In this document: positions 55,115-64,000 of the stretch, one piece after another
Position numbering within the stretch: position 1 is the stretch's first letter
How the letters are laid out: every line of letters starts with the position of its first letter
Assembly: GCA_964007475.1 (NCBI GenBank)
Contig: OZ023273.1
Coordinates: 140,713,308 to 140,777,307, forward strand
Source: Hybos culiciformis
Lineage: Eukaryota; Arthropoda; Insecta; Diptera; Hybotidae
Length of the DNA stretch: 64,000 nt
Direction of reading: 5' to 3'
Made by a program: the position numbers and the translations under genes
Notes under the pieces: model-generated
Databases searched by the model: none
The model's input: the letters and a program-made list of their open reading frames with translations, nothing else
What the model was told of the DNA's origin: nothing

Positions 55115-55664
55115 TATATTATATCGCATAACATTAATTAAATTATATCATAAACATATTAAAGTTATTTTTATGACATATTTAGAATGTAATAATCAAA
55201 CTATCCAAATATTAGATTATATATTGTGAACCCACGTTTATAAAAAATAAAAAACTTATTTCTTCTTTTTTTTATTTATTTCTTTCAAAATTCTAACAGT
55301 TTTATTTCAGTTTTATTTCTCATACAAATTAATTTTTTTCTTTTTAAGTTAATTTTCAAATTATTATTTTTTATTAATTTAGGCTTTTTAAATTAATTTT
55401 CAAATTTCAGGTTTTATTTTTTCCAATTTATTTTTTAAATTTCACAACTCTTTCTAAATCTTTTAAAATTTTACGCCCGCTTTCTTGCACGTTCAAAATT
55501 CAACTCTTTTAATTTTATTCTTTTTCTTTTCTTTTCTCAAAGTGTACATCCATGCACAGTTTCCGTATGCACAGTTTCGTGGTTAATTCTTCATGTCGAT
55601 TTTTTTTTAAAATTCCTATGTGAAAAAAAAAATAGGCCTTAATACTCAAGTTTATAAAAAAATA

Positions 55665-55763
55665 AATAGGTTTTATTTCACATTCAGTTGAGAAATAAAA
55701 CCTAATTTATAAAATCGGCGAATTAGGCTTTATTTCTCATCTGAATGTGAAATAAAACCTATT
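55665..55763. repeat. 99-bp hairpin, copy 1
   Basis: AATAGGTTTTATTTCACATT starts a 43-nt arm whose inverse ends at 55763, with only two mismatches and a 13-nt loop. The same hairpin occurs at 60663-60761 in the other duplicate, so it predates the duplication. The flanks continue TAGGTTTAATTTCGTTAGGC, an additional partial repeat of the arm motif. Confidence 0.9.
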
Positions 55764-57027
55764 AGGTTTAATTTCGTTAGGCTTTATAGCATGGCACCAC
55801 TAAAAATATTTCCAACTGTAATATTATTGTACATAATCAGAAATTTAATCATTATTTTCCTAATTGTTCAAATACTGCGTCCTTGTAACGTTATTAATTT
55901 TTCAATAATTATTCATTATGTACATCAAAAAATTATATAAATGATTTCCAACATTTTCTGGATTTAGTACATCGTTTAACTACATGAACATAAATTAAAA
56001 ATTTTTTACTGAAAAATGTATAAATGACGGAAAGGTATATATTTTTATTAAGATTTAACACCGTAAAAATTTAAAGAATTTGTTTCGCGCACAGAGTTTC
56101 AAAATATTTTTAATTATTTAATTATTTAAATTATTGAATTATTTGAATACAAAGAAAAAGCTGTGTAGCTAAATCTTTTCATAGTTTTAATACAAAACTC
56201 AAAACTAAGTAATAAGTTTATTTATTTTGGTTTCACGTTTCCGAAATACAAAGCATTAAGAACGTGCTTAATGCCACTTGAAATAAAATTTATGAAAATT
56301 ATTATAACAGTTTGCAGTAGCTCTTGGACAATTCTAGAGTTCTTAATTAACTCGTATTTGTTTCGTAGGTGTCCAATCAATAAAAAAAAAAAGAGCTGTC
56401 ATGGGACACCAGTTTGGAACGTAGTTCCTTAGCGTACATATAAGTAATTTTCATTTTTTATAAATTCAAAATTTTATTAATTTAAAAAGAAACTTTTTTC
56501 TACTTTTCCCAGTTTTCTCTAATTTTGCATTTTTTTCATTTAAAGTAACCTTTTTTAAGGAGCAATTTTAGACTGTTTTTTCGAAAAGCTAAAACTAAGA
56601 GTCTGTTCACTTATTAGTGATTATTGAAAAAATTGAAATCGGATTTAATATTCCAGATTTTTTAATTTGTAAACGACACGATTTTACTGCTGTTATTTAA
56701 AAAAATGAAATAATTTTGTCCTAAAGCCGTTCACAAATTCAATTTTACTTCATTCTGCAAAGGGAAATTTTAAATTTCCCATAACAAACTAAATTTGTAG
56801 GTGAATTCAAAACTAAAATTGTAAAGAAAAGAAAAAAGCGGCAAAAATGGGGAAGAAAATTCGGTCGGTCACGTATTATTATAAGTTTTTGATTTCAGTC
56901 AGCCAAATATTATTTTATAAGTGTTGATTTTAGCATATTACAGAATGCAGAAAATTACGTCCTCAATTTAGAAATTGTGACTTTAAGTTTATCAATTTTC
57001 ATACAACGTTCAATAAAAAACTATTAC

Positions 57028-57073
57028 TATTTGCCGCGAGAGGGACTGTTTATTTGCCGCGAAAGGGACTGTT
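57028..57073. repeat. 23-bp tandem pair
   Basis: TATTTGCCGCGAGAGGGACT... occurs twice back to back (57028-57050 and 57051-57073) with one mismatch. It is unusually G+C-rich for the region and lies inside the 1.55-kb element. Confidence 0.85.
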
Positions 57074-57756
57074 TACATTTTATCAAATCATATAAAATGC
57101 GACGGCGTCGACTCATTATTTAAACTTTAAAAAAATTAACAGGTATCGTTAATTTACTTATAAATTTTAATTTTTTGTTTTTGTTGTTTACAACACAAAA
57201 AAAAAACAAATATCATAGCCAAAAAGGCAAAGTATCGAAATATCTAACGCCGGCAGATGACTTGACTTGCCTTGGTACCGAATAGCGCCTTTATATTGAC
57301 AAAATAATACTGACAAAATTATACAAGATTTTTATTAACATTGAAATTAGTATGAAAATCTAAATTTTATTTGAACTATAAAATATTAATTAGTTAATAA
57401 TAAAAAATTAATATTTACTAAATATTTTATTTTATAAATATTTTATAAATTGAAATAAAATTTAAGTTTATCAATTTTCATACAAAGTTCAATAAAAATA
57501 CAAGAGCCGGCGGGACGTTTGATAGATGTGAAACATCGGAATTATTTTGTACAGATAATATTGATAGATAACTTTGATAGAATTTTGGATTTTAATTTTA
57601 TAAATTTCATTGGATGTTTACTATTCTTTTTGTTTTATTTCTATTAATTATTAATGCAAACCAAAGAACACAATATTTATTAAAATACCTAAAAAAATAT
57701 AATAAAAATATAATAATTTTTTTTAACTTTTTTTTTTGTTTATCATGTACCGACAG

Positions 57757-57875
57757 ACGCCGACGCGATCATATTTTTGGTCGCTGCGGCTTAGCAGCGA
57801 TATTTTCAAAATTTTTTGGAACACCTGCTAAAAAAAAAATCATTGCTCGCTCAAAATCTATGATCGCGTCGGCGT
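57757..57875. repeat. 17-bp inverted repeat with internal stem-loop
   Basis: ACGCCGACGCGATCATA (57757-57773) and its exact inverse (57859-57875) enclose about 85 bp. TGTACCGACA lies outside each arm in direct orientation (57746-57755 and 57877-57886). A perfect stem-loop TCGCTGC-GGCTTA-GCAGCGA sits at 57781-57800. The C+G content is strikingly higher than the surroundings. Confidence 0.85.
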
Positions 57876-58091
57876 GTGTACCGACACTTTGTACTGACAC
57901 TAAAGTGTTCAAATTTTTAATAAATTTTTCCATAAGAGCGTAGAATAAGGAACTACGTTCCAAAAATATTCTGGAAAACTATTTTCTATACTCGTATAAT
58001 ATCCGACTGTAAGATATTATTCTTGAATTATAAAAATAGTAAATAATTTAATTTCAATTTCATTAAAAAGTTAATCCTAGAAATTAATTCG

Positions 58092-59107
58092 GTGAATGAA
58101 TTTTATTTATTAAGTTTTAGTCAAACTAATTTCAACATAAATTCGGTAAATTATTTGTCGTACAAATATATTAAAAGTATTTATAATATTACAAATTTAT
58201 TGGGAATTCTTAATGTTAAATATGACAGTCAACTTAAAATTTTTGTTGAAACTAAATATAAACATTTTTTTTTTATTACGATTAGAATACTTTTTATGTT
58301 TCTCCCGCCTTATATTCTAATACGATTGATTAATCATATACAAAGTAAAGAGCATTCTAAAATCAGATTTATTACTATTGTTTACCATTTGTTTTTGATA
58401 ATCTTTAACACAATTTTATTGTTGGATATGATGTTCAGGCGTTATGAATACGCTTACATGTTGAATGAATTTAAAAATCTTTTCAACGTTATAACAAAAT
58501 TAAATAAAACGATTAGTTTATTTAATTGGAAATTATTAATTTTAATGATTTTAACATTTTTATGTGCAACCTCATTCACTATTATTCACTTAATTCCTTA
58601 TTTAATAAAATTTAGAACAATGATCGTTGAAATTCATTTTTGTTGGTTCGTAATATTTTATTTTATGATTACCCTAAATTTTCTTATTATTTTTTATATC
58701 ACAATAATTCTATTTTTATTGGGATATTATGTACAACTTTAAAATTATATAAAACATTTAATAATCTGTCTTTCATATCAAAGAAATAAAATGGAAAATA
58801 TATTGTTAATAAATCGATTATCGAAAATACAAAATATCAATAGAAAAATTAAACATATCGCCACAAAGTTTCATAGAAAGCATGAATTGAAAGTTTTACT
58901 TGTCATGAATTATCATTTCATAGCTTTGATACATGGCGGATTATACGCCAGCATAAAGATGGGGCATAATCAATATATTTATTATTATTATTATTACATA
59001 ATATTTATATTTATTATTGTGATTATTTACAATTTAATTGCGGAATTAATATGGAAATACTCTGATTTGTCAACAAAAATCAGCTTTGAATTGGAAATGA
59101 ATTACAG
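58092..59107 (+). pseudogene. gustatory-receptor-like copy B, inactivated by nonsense and start loss
   Basis: A multi-pass membrane protein resembling insect gustatory receptors (7tm_7), which are ligand-gated chemosensory channels. Predicted membrane segments: HFFFITIRILFMFLPPYILI, TIVYHLFLIIFNTILLLDMM, LLILMILTFLCATSFTIIHL, FYFMITLNFLIIFYITIILF, then LVMNYHFIALIHGGLYASI and YIIFIFIIVIIYNLIAELIW. A seventh, with the family's TYhhhhhQF motif, would be on a later exon not found. The frame is open from 58092, but only GTG is there. The ATG used by copy C (61626) is ATA here (58137). TAA at 58740-58742 replaces the CAA of copy C, after which the same frame continues to a possible donor CAG|GTATTA at 59107. 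A TAT-repeat codes six Tyr in a row near 58,980. Family call is moderate; pseudogene status is strong. Confidence 0.7.
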
Positions 59108-59686
59108 GTATTAAATTGTATCTACATATTTGTATATATTATGTATATATTAAATGATTTGCGGACAGTTCACCGTATAGCAATTCACCGTATAGTAATT
59201 CACCGTATGAGGAATCCACGGTGAATTGCTGATACGGTGAATTGCTCATACGGTGAATTGCTATACAGTGAATTGCTATACGGTAAATTGCTATACCATG
59301 AATTGCTATACGGTGAATTGCTATACGGTGAATTGCTTACGATGAATTGTCCGGATCCCATATTAAATATGTAAATTGTAAATATTTAATGTACGATCGC
59401 TTCTGAACGAGCTGGTTGGGGCAATTTTAATAAAATTTCGAGTATGCATAGCATCTTTAGAGCAAAGTTTTTTCATTATCTTTTCATCCGTTTTAAAAAG
59501 GATAGTTAAAATAACGAACGTATCTTATTAACAAGTAGTTCTAGAGTCAGTTAATTTATTGTTGCTCGCTTTTGATGAAACAACAAATGAACTTTTTTTT
59601 CAAACAAATAATTTATTCAAAATTAAACAAAATTTTTCCAACTTGTATATTTAATAATGAATACCTGAATTAAACATTACTACCCA
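59108..59686. other. unique stretch between receptor B and second duplicate
   Basis: It is absent after receptor A, where homology to the spacer starts within about 10 bp of the exon end, so it was inserted after receptor B or lost after A. It holds the foldback minisatellite at 59162-59353 and about 330 bp of unassigned sequence. No C-terminal receptor exon (TYhhhhhQF motif) was recognised in it. Confidence 0.6.
59162..59353. mobile_element. foldback element built of a 15-bp minisatellite
   Basis: It starts CGGACAGTTCACCGTATAG and ends with the inverse GATGAATTGTCCG. The unit CAATTCACCGTATAG (15 bp) occurs about three times forward on the left, and its inverse CTATACGGTGAATTG about eight times on the right, switching orientation near 59212-59225. 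Inverted termini with subterminal tandem arrays are the organisation of foldback (FB-like) transposons. TATTAAAT occurs in both flanks but does not abut the ends cleanly. Confidence 0.8.
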
Positions 59687-60662
59687 ATATATAAATAAGA
59701 CAAATAACAATTATAAAACAAAATATTCCCATACTAGTAAGAAAAATATTAAGCCATTTTGCAAATGTGAATGAACAACATTTTTATGAAACTGCTCTGA
59801 CTTCTTTATTTCGAATGAGATAAAACGATAAAACATTATATAGAAGTTTTTTGATTTAATTAATATTTTCTATCAATGGTTAAAATTTTTTTTTTTTTTT
59901 TTAATAAATTATTTCATTGACATTATACTTTATTTCTTATATATTATATCGCATAACATTAATTAAATTATATCATAAACATATTAAAGTTATTTTTGTG
60001 ACACATTTAGCATGTAATAATCAAACTACTTATTAAATAAAAAACTTATTTCTTCTTTTTTTTATTTATTTCTTTCAAAATTCTTACAGTTTTATTTCAG
60101 TTTTATTTCCTACAAATTAATTTATTTCTTTTTAAGTTAATTTTCATATTATTATTTTTTATTTTAAATTAATTTAAGCTTTTCAAATTCTTTCAGGTTT
60201 TATTTTTTCCAATTTATTTTTTAAATTTCACAACTCTATCTAAATCTTTTAAAATTTTACGCCCGCTTTCTTTCACGTTCAAAATTCAACTCCTTTATTT
60301 TTATTGTTTTTCTTCTTTTCTGGTGAGATGCCTACTTCACAAAAACTTCATCTTAACTAATACATATAAAAAACCGTACAATATGGTTTTTTGTAAGAAG
60401 GTATCTTTCATTATCACTGAATTATGTAGTAAATTTTTAAAAATGTTTATAAAAATGTTAAGTAAACAAATTTCCTCCTTTTTATAAAAGCTGTTGTGCC
60501 TAATATGGGACCGCTGCCGCGACCCATTCGCTTCGCAAAAGTGTGCATCCATGCACAGTTTCCGTATGCACAGTTTCGTGGTTAATTCTTCATGTCGATT
60601 TTTTTTTAAAATTCCTATGTGAAAAAAAAATAGGCCTTAATACTTAAGTTTATAAAAAAATA

Positions 60663-60761
60663 AATAGGTTTTATTTCACATTCAGTTGAGAAATAAAACC
60701 TAATTTATAAAATCGGCGAATTAGGCTTTATTTCTCATCTGAATGTGAAATAAAACCTATT
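60663..60761. repeat. 99-bp hairpin, copy 2
   Basis: The same hairpin as at 55665-55763, same length, with the two internal arm mismatches retained. Essentially unchanged between the duplicates. Confidence 0.9.
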
Positions 60762-61625
60762 AGGTTTAATTTCGTTAGGCTTTATAGCATGGCACCACTA
60801 AAAATATTTCCAACTGTAATATTATTGTACTAATCAGAAATTTAATCATTAATTTCCTAATTGTTTAAATACTGCGTCCTTTTAACGTTATTAATTTTTC
60901 AATCATTATGCACATCAAAAAATTATACGAATGATTTCCAACATTTTCTGGATTTAGTACATCGTTTAACTACATGAACATAAATTAAAAATTTTTTATT
61001 GAAAAAGGTATACCTTTTTTTTTTTATATATAAATGACGGAAAGGTATATATTTTTATTAAGATTTAACACCATAAAAATTTAAAGAATTTGTTTCGCGC
61101 ACAGAGTTTCAAAATATTTTTAATTATTTAATTATTTAAATTATTGAATTATTTGAATTCAAAGAAAAAGCTGTGTAGCTAAATCTTTTCATAGTTTTAA
61201 TACAAAACTCAAAACTAAGTAATAAGTTTATTATTTTGGTTTCACGTTTCCGAAATACAAAGCATTAAGAACGTGCTTAATGCCACTTGAAATAAAATTT
61301 ATGAAAATTTCAAAATTCAAAATTCAACTTTCAACTTTCAAAATTCAACTTTAAGCAACTTACATGAGTTCAGCGAAATAACTAACAGATCTAAAAAGTA
61401 GCTCTTGGTTCTTAATTAACTCGTATTTGTTTCTTAGGTGTCCAATCAATAAAAATATATTCTGGAAAACTATTTTCTATTCTCGTGTAATATCCGACTG
61501 TAAGATATTAATCTTTAATTATAAAAATATTAAATAATTTAATTTCAATTTCATTAAAAAGTGAATCCCAGAAAAATTCCGTGAATGAATTTTATTTATT
61601 AAGTTTTAGTCAAACTAATTTCAAT

Positions 61626-62313
61626 ATGAATTCGGTAAATTATATGTCGTACAAATATATTAAAAGTATTTATAAAATTACAAATTTGTTGGGAATTCTT
61701 AATGTCAAATATGATAGTCAACTTAAAATTTTTGTTGAAACTAAATATAAACATTTTTTTTTTATTACGATTAGAATACTTTTTATGTTTCTCTCGCCTT
61801 ATATTCTATTAAGTTCTATACAAAGTAAAGAGCATTCTAAAATCAGATTTTTTACTATTGTTTACCATTCGTTTTTGATAATCTTTAACACAATTTTATT
61901 GTTGGATATGATCTTCAAGCGTTCTGAGTACGCTTACATGTTGAATGAATTTAAAAATCTTTTCAACGTTATAACTAACTTAAATAAAACGATTAATTTA
62001 TTTAATTGGAAATTATTAATTTTAATGATTTTAACATTTTTATGTGCAACCTCATTCACTATTATTCACTTAATTCCTTATTTAATAAAATTTAGAACAA
62101 TGAATGTTGAAATTCATTTTTGTTGGTTCGTACTATTTTATTTTATGACCACCCTAAATTTTCTTATTATTTTTTATATCACAATAATTCTATTTTTATT
62201 GGGATATTATGTACAACTTCAAAATTATATGAAACATTTAATAATCGGTCTTTCATATCAAAGAAATAAAATGGAAAATATATTGTTAATAAATCGATTA
62301 TCGAAAATACAAA
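61626..62313 (+). CDS. gustatory-receptor-like copy C, partial at assembly gap
   Basis: Same family and layout as copy B, but with an ATG (61626; protein starts MNSVNYMSYKYIKSIYKITN) and no stop before the gap. The frame upstream is open to 61581 but begins only with GTG, so 61626 is the best start unless an upstream exon exists. Over the shared part it is roughly 92% identical to B by my count, plus a three-residue deletion (FLSPYILLSSIQ versus FLPPYILIRLINHIQ). Four membrane segments are visible before the gap, and the position of copy B's stop is Gln (CAA 62220-62222). It may be functional, but its C-terminal half is not in the assembly. The sequence after the gap does not resume it. Confidence 0.65.
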
Positions 62314-62513
62314 NNNNNNNNNNNNNNNNNNNNNNNNNNNNNNNNNNNNNNNNNNNNNNNNNNNNNNNNNNNNNNNNNNNNNNNNNNNNNNNNNNNNNNN
62401 NNNNNNNNNNNNNNNNNNNNNNNNNNNNNNNNNNNNNNNNNNNNNNNNNNNNNNNNNNNNNNNNNNNNNNNNNNNNNNNNNNNNNNNNNNNNNNNNNNNN
62501 NNNNNNNNNNNNN
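62314..62513. other. assembly gap (200 N)
   Basis: Exactly 200 undetermined bases, likely a placeholder length. Open frames running through it are artefacts. The right side is unrelated to the receptor sequence expected from copy B, so the true missing length, or even the join, is uncertain. Confidence 0.98.
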
Positions 62514-62533
62514 TGTTCAGAAAACAAAACAAC

Positions 62534-62658
62534 ACACCTTCACAGTTTTCCACTAGAGTTCTTATGTTCAGAGAGAGAAAAATTCCCTTGAGCGGCAAAA
62601 CATCAAAAGCACAAAACAATATAAAAAGCTTACACCTTCACAGTTTTCCACTAGAGTT
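62534..62658. repeat. 27-bp direct repeat, two copies
   Basis: ACACCTTCACAGTTTTCCACTAGAGTT-type sequence occurs identically at 62534-62560 and 62632-62658, period 98 bp. It lies next to the assembly gap and is possibly the visible edge of a longer tandem array, which could be why assembly broke here. Confidence 0.85.
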
Positions 62659-64000
62659 TTTTGTGTAGGATCAGAAATTGTTTATAATGTTCGTTTGTGA
62701 TAGAGAGGTGCAGAAATTTTGTAGCACACAAAAGGATTTATTTTTTGTTATTTTGCTTGTGTAAAATGATTACGCATGCGCAATGCTGGAAATTTTTTAT
62801 ATGAAAAATAAAAAGCTTTATTACTTTTGTTCAAGCGAGTTGTGCAAGAACCTGATTAGCACCAAAAAATTTTTATAACGATAATGGTAAATTTTTAGTT
62901 TTTACTTTTTTCAGATTCTAACGCGATTTTTGAAAATATTCAGAGTACTTTTGTTTGCCAGTATGTATTGAAAAAAAAACATATATTGATTTAAAAACTC
63001 TAGCTAGTTATAATTTTTTTTATAATTTTATTTTGATAAGGTATTTTTCAAGAGAGTGTGCTCCGCACCTGGAGCACCTTAGACCGCTCGGCACTGATAT
63101 ATATATATATATATATATATATGAGACAAAATCAAACCTAAGGGAAAATTGTGTCGGCGGTATTTGAAAAATAAAAAAGTAATAAAAAAAGTATAAAAAG
63201 CAATTCTTATATCCACCAATATTTAGTTTATTTTATTATAAACCTAAATGTTAATAATGATTAATAATTTTTGGAAGAAATCACTTTTTTTTAAACTTTG
63301 AAAAAAAGCTTTTATTATGTCTCCATACAAAATTTGTTGTCGGCAAAAGAAAATGTGAACTATTTAAGTGCAATAAATTATATTTTTTTAGCTTAAGTAC
63401 AAAAATAATTATTGGACAGTATAAAATTATTTGTTCTATTGTTAATATCAAATTTTGGTGTCTGGCTGTCCCTTCATTGTATCGGTTTTTTTACTGTTTT
63501 TGGTTGTCGGTGTTTTTTCTAGCTCATGATATTTTAAGTTAAATATGCATTTTTAGTTAAAAACAAAAAAAAAAAAGAAAAATAAATTTACAAAACGGTT
63601 ACTAATTTATATAAAAAATGAAATCCATGTAAATTTTTTTAAAAAAATTTTTTTTTTTGTTTTTTAGAAGAAAAATGGTAAGTAAAGTTTTTGATTGTCA
63701 GGAGTGAGAATATACTTTTTTCACAATTTATTCCAAAAAAAAGGAATATCCGAAATTAAAACACAAAGGGAGTGTTTATTATTTAAATGATGGCCATGTA
63801 TTGTCAACTTTTTCAAATTATTTCAAAATAATTAGTAAATTTTATTGATTTCAAAAATTACATGAAATGTCATGAGTAAGAAATTTTAATTAATAGGAAT
63901 TTTTTCTACATTTCATAGACCGAAAATTGAAAGCAAAGAGGAAGCAATATAATACCAGATATTTGGCGACAATAAAATATAAATCCGGAGCGATACGAGA
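62659..64000. other. unassigned sequence
   Basis: No gene recognised. A G+C-richer patch near 63,050-63,095 (TGCTCCGCACCTGGAGCACC) contains a short palindrome and is followed by an (AT)n tract at 63097-63122. The short open frame there runs into the microsatellite (alternating Ile-Tyr) and is not credible. Confidence 0.7.
63097..63122. repeat. (AT)n microsatellite
   Basis: 26 bp of alternating AT directly after GCACTG. Simple repeat. Confidence 0.9.

Larger units (their letters stand above)
56413..57964. mobile_element. 1.55-kb element with 19-bp perfect terminal inverted repeats
   Basis: The ends are TTTGGAACGTAGTTCCTTA (56413-56431) and its exact inverse TAAGGAACTACGTTCCAAA (57946-57964). 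The duplicate at about 61,450 lacks it: CCAATCAATAAAAATATATT joins directly to CTGGAAAAC. About 28 bp of extra sequence (AGAGCTGTCATGGGACACC) precede the left end. Inside are an internal 40-bp direct repeat (56991-57031 and 57464-57500), a 23-bp tandem pair (57028-57073) and a large inverted repeat (57757-57875). Short open frames near 57,614-57,963 on both strands are not recognised. No transposase seen. Confidence 0.75.
54635..58833 (+). repeat. segmental duplication, copy 1 (spacer plus receptor B)
   Basis: Homologous to 59687-62313. Shared runs include CCCATACTAGTAAGAAAAAT, ATGCACAGTTTCCGTATGCA, AACGTGCTTAATGCCACTTG and the receptor exon. Copy 1 carries two extra insertions, at about 54881-55114 and about 56385-57965. 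The duplicated unit is spacer plus receptor, as expected from unequal crossing-over in a head-to-tail gene array. Confidence 0.92.
59687..62313 (+). repeat. segmental duplication, copy 2 (spacer plus receptor C)
   Basis: The counterpart of 54635-58833, cut by the assembly gap. It lacks the two insertions found in copy 1 but has its own private segments, for example TTTCTGGTGAGATGCCTACT and about 200 bp following (60318-60545), and CAAAATTCAACTTTCAACTT near 61,320. These must be insertions here or losses in copy 1. Confidence 0.92.

Noticed and set aside
59687..59720. Possible upstream PLC exon on the minus strand (reads IYWVV)
   Set aside because: It lies inside the duplicated spacer, continues into unrelated sequence and has no splice sites. 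The resemblance to the expected LYWV motif is chance.
62179..62619. Open frames crossing the run of N
   Set aside because: They exist only because unknown bases cannot contain stop codons.
62955..63167. 70-codon plus-strand open frame
   Set aside because: It reads through the (AT)n microsatellite as alternating Ile-Tyr.

Overview
This is an extremely A+T-rich (about four-fifths by eye), intron-rich animal chromosome window, almost certainly from an insect. No bacterial-style gene packing is present. The only confidently coding sequence is a set of short, well-spliced exons and a small cluster of chemoreceptor-like copies. The order of insect is not settled by the sequence.

Region 1-39,427, minus strand: eight consecutive exons of a phospholipase C-beta gene. 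Joined, they encode 455 residues, with intron phases 0-2-2-2-2-0-1-0 that all close correctly. They cover the end of the N-terminal PH-like domain, the EF-hand region, the catalytic X domain and the first part of the X-Y linker, including a 12-histidine run. From my knowledge of the family, the wording of the exons matches Drosophila Plc21C (PLCB1/3-type) rather than norpA (PLCB4-type). The N-terminus (start codon, first PH part) would lie to the right of 39,427, and the Y domain, C2 and C-terminal coiled coil to the left of position 1. I found neither in the window. Introns run from 68 bp to 13.5 kb. They hold simple A/T sequence plus a few recognisable repeats: a hAT-type miniature element with perfect 8-bp target duplication (2907-3423), a foldback (4403-4616), a 326-bp tandem duplication (13889-14587), and a TA-bounded element carrying a tRNA-like A box joined to 5S-rRNA-like sequence (23550-24480).

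Region 39,428-53,300: no gene recognised. It is probably the long upstream intron or 5' flank of the PLC gene. It contains a second hAT-type miniature element with perfect 8-bp target duplication (46316-46740) and a diverged direct repeat.

Region 53,300-62,313, plus strand: a repeat-rich block with a perfect-looking hairpin element, a 115-120 bp tandem array, and three head-to-tail copies of a multi-pass membrane protein gene that looks like an insect gustatory receptor (7tm_7). Copy A is a 3' remnant with a stop and a frameshift. Copy B is complete across the large exon but has an in-frame TAA and no ATG. Copy C is intact up to a 200-bp assembly gap. The spacers between A/B and B/C are themselves homologous, so the cluster grew by segmental tandem duplication. 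Comparing the two spacers exposes mobile-element insertions, including a 1.55-kb element with 19-bp perfect inverted termini present in one copy and absent from the other.

Region 62,314-64,000: assembly gap, then unassigned sequence with a 27-bp direct repeat and an (AT)n tract. The sequence after the gap does not continue the receptor copy.
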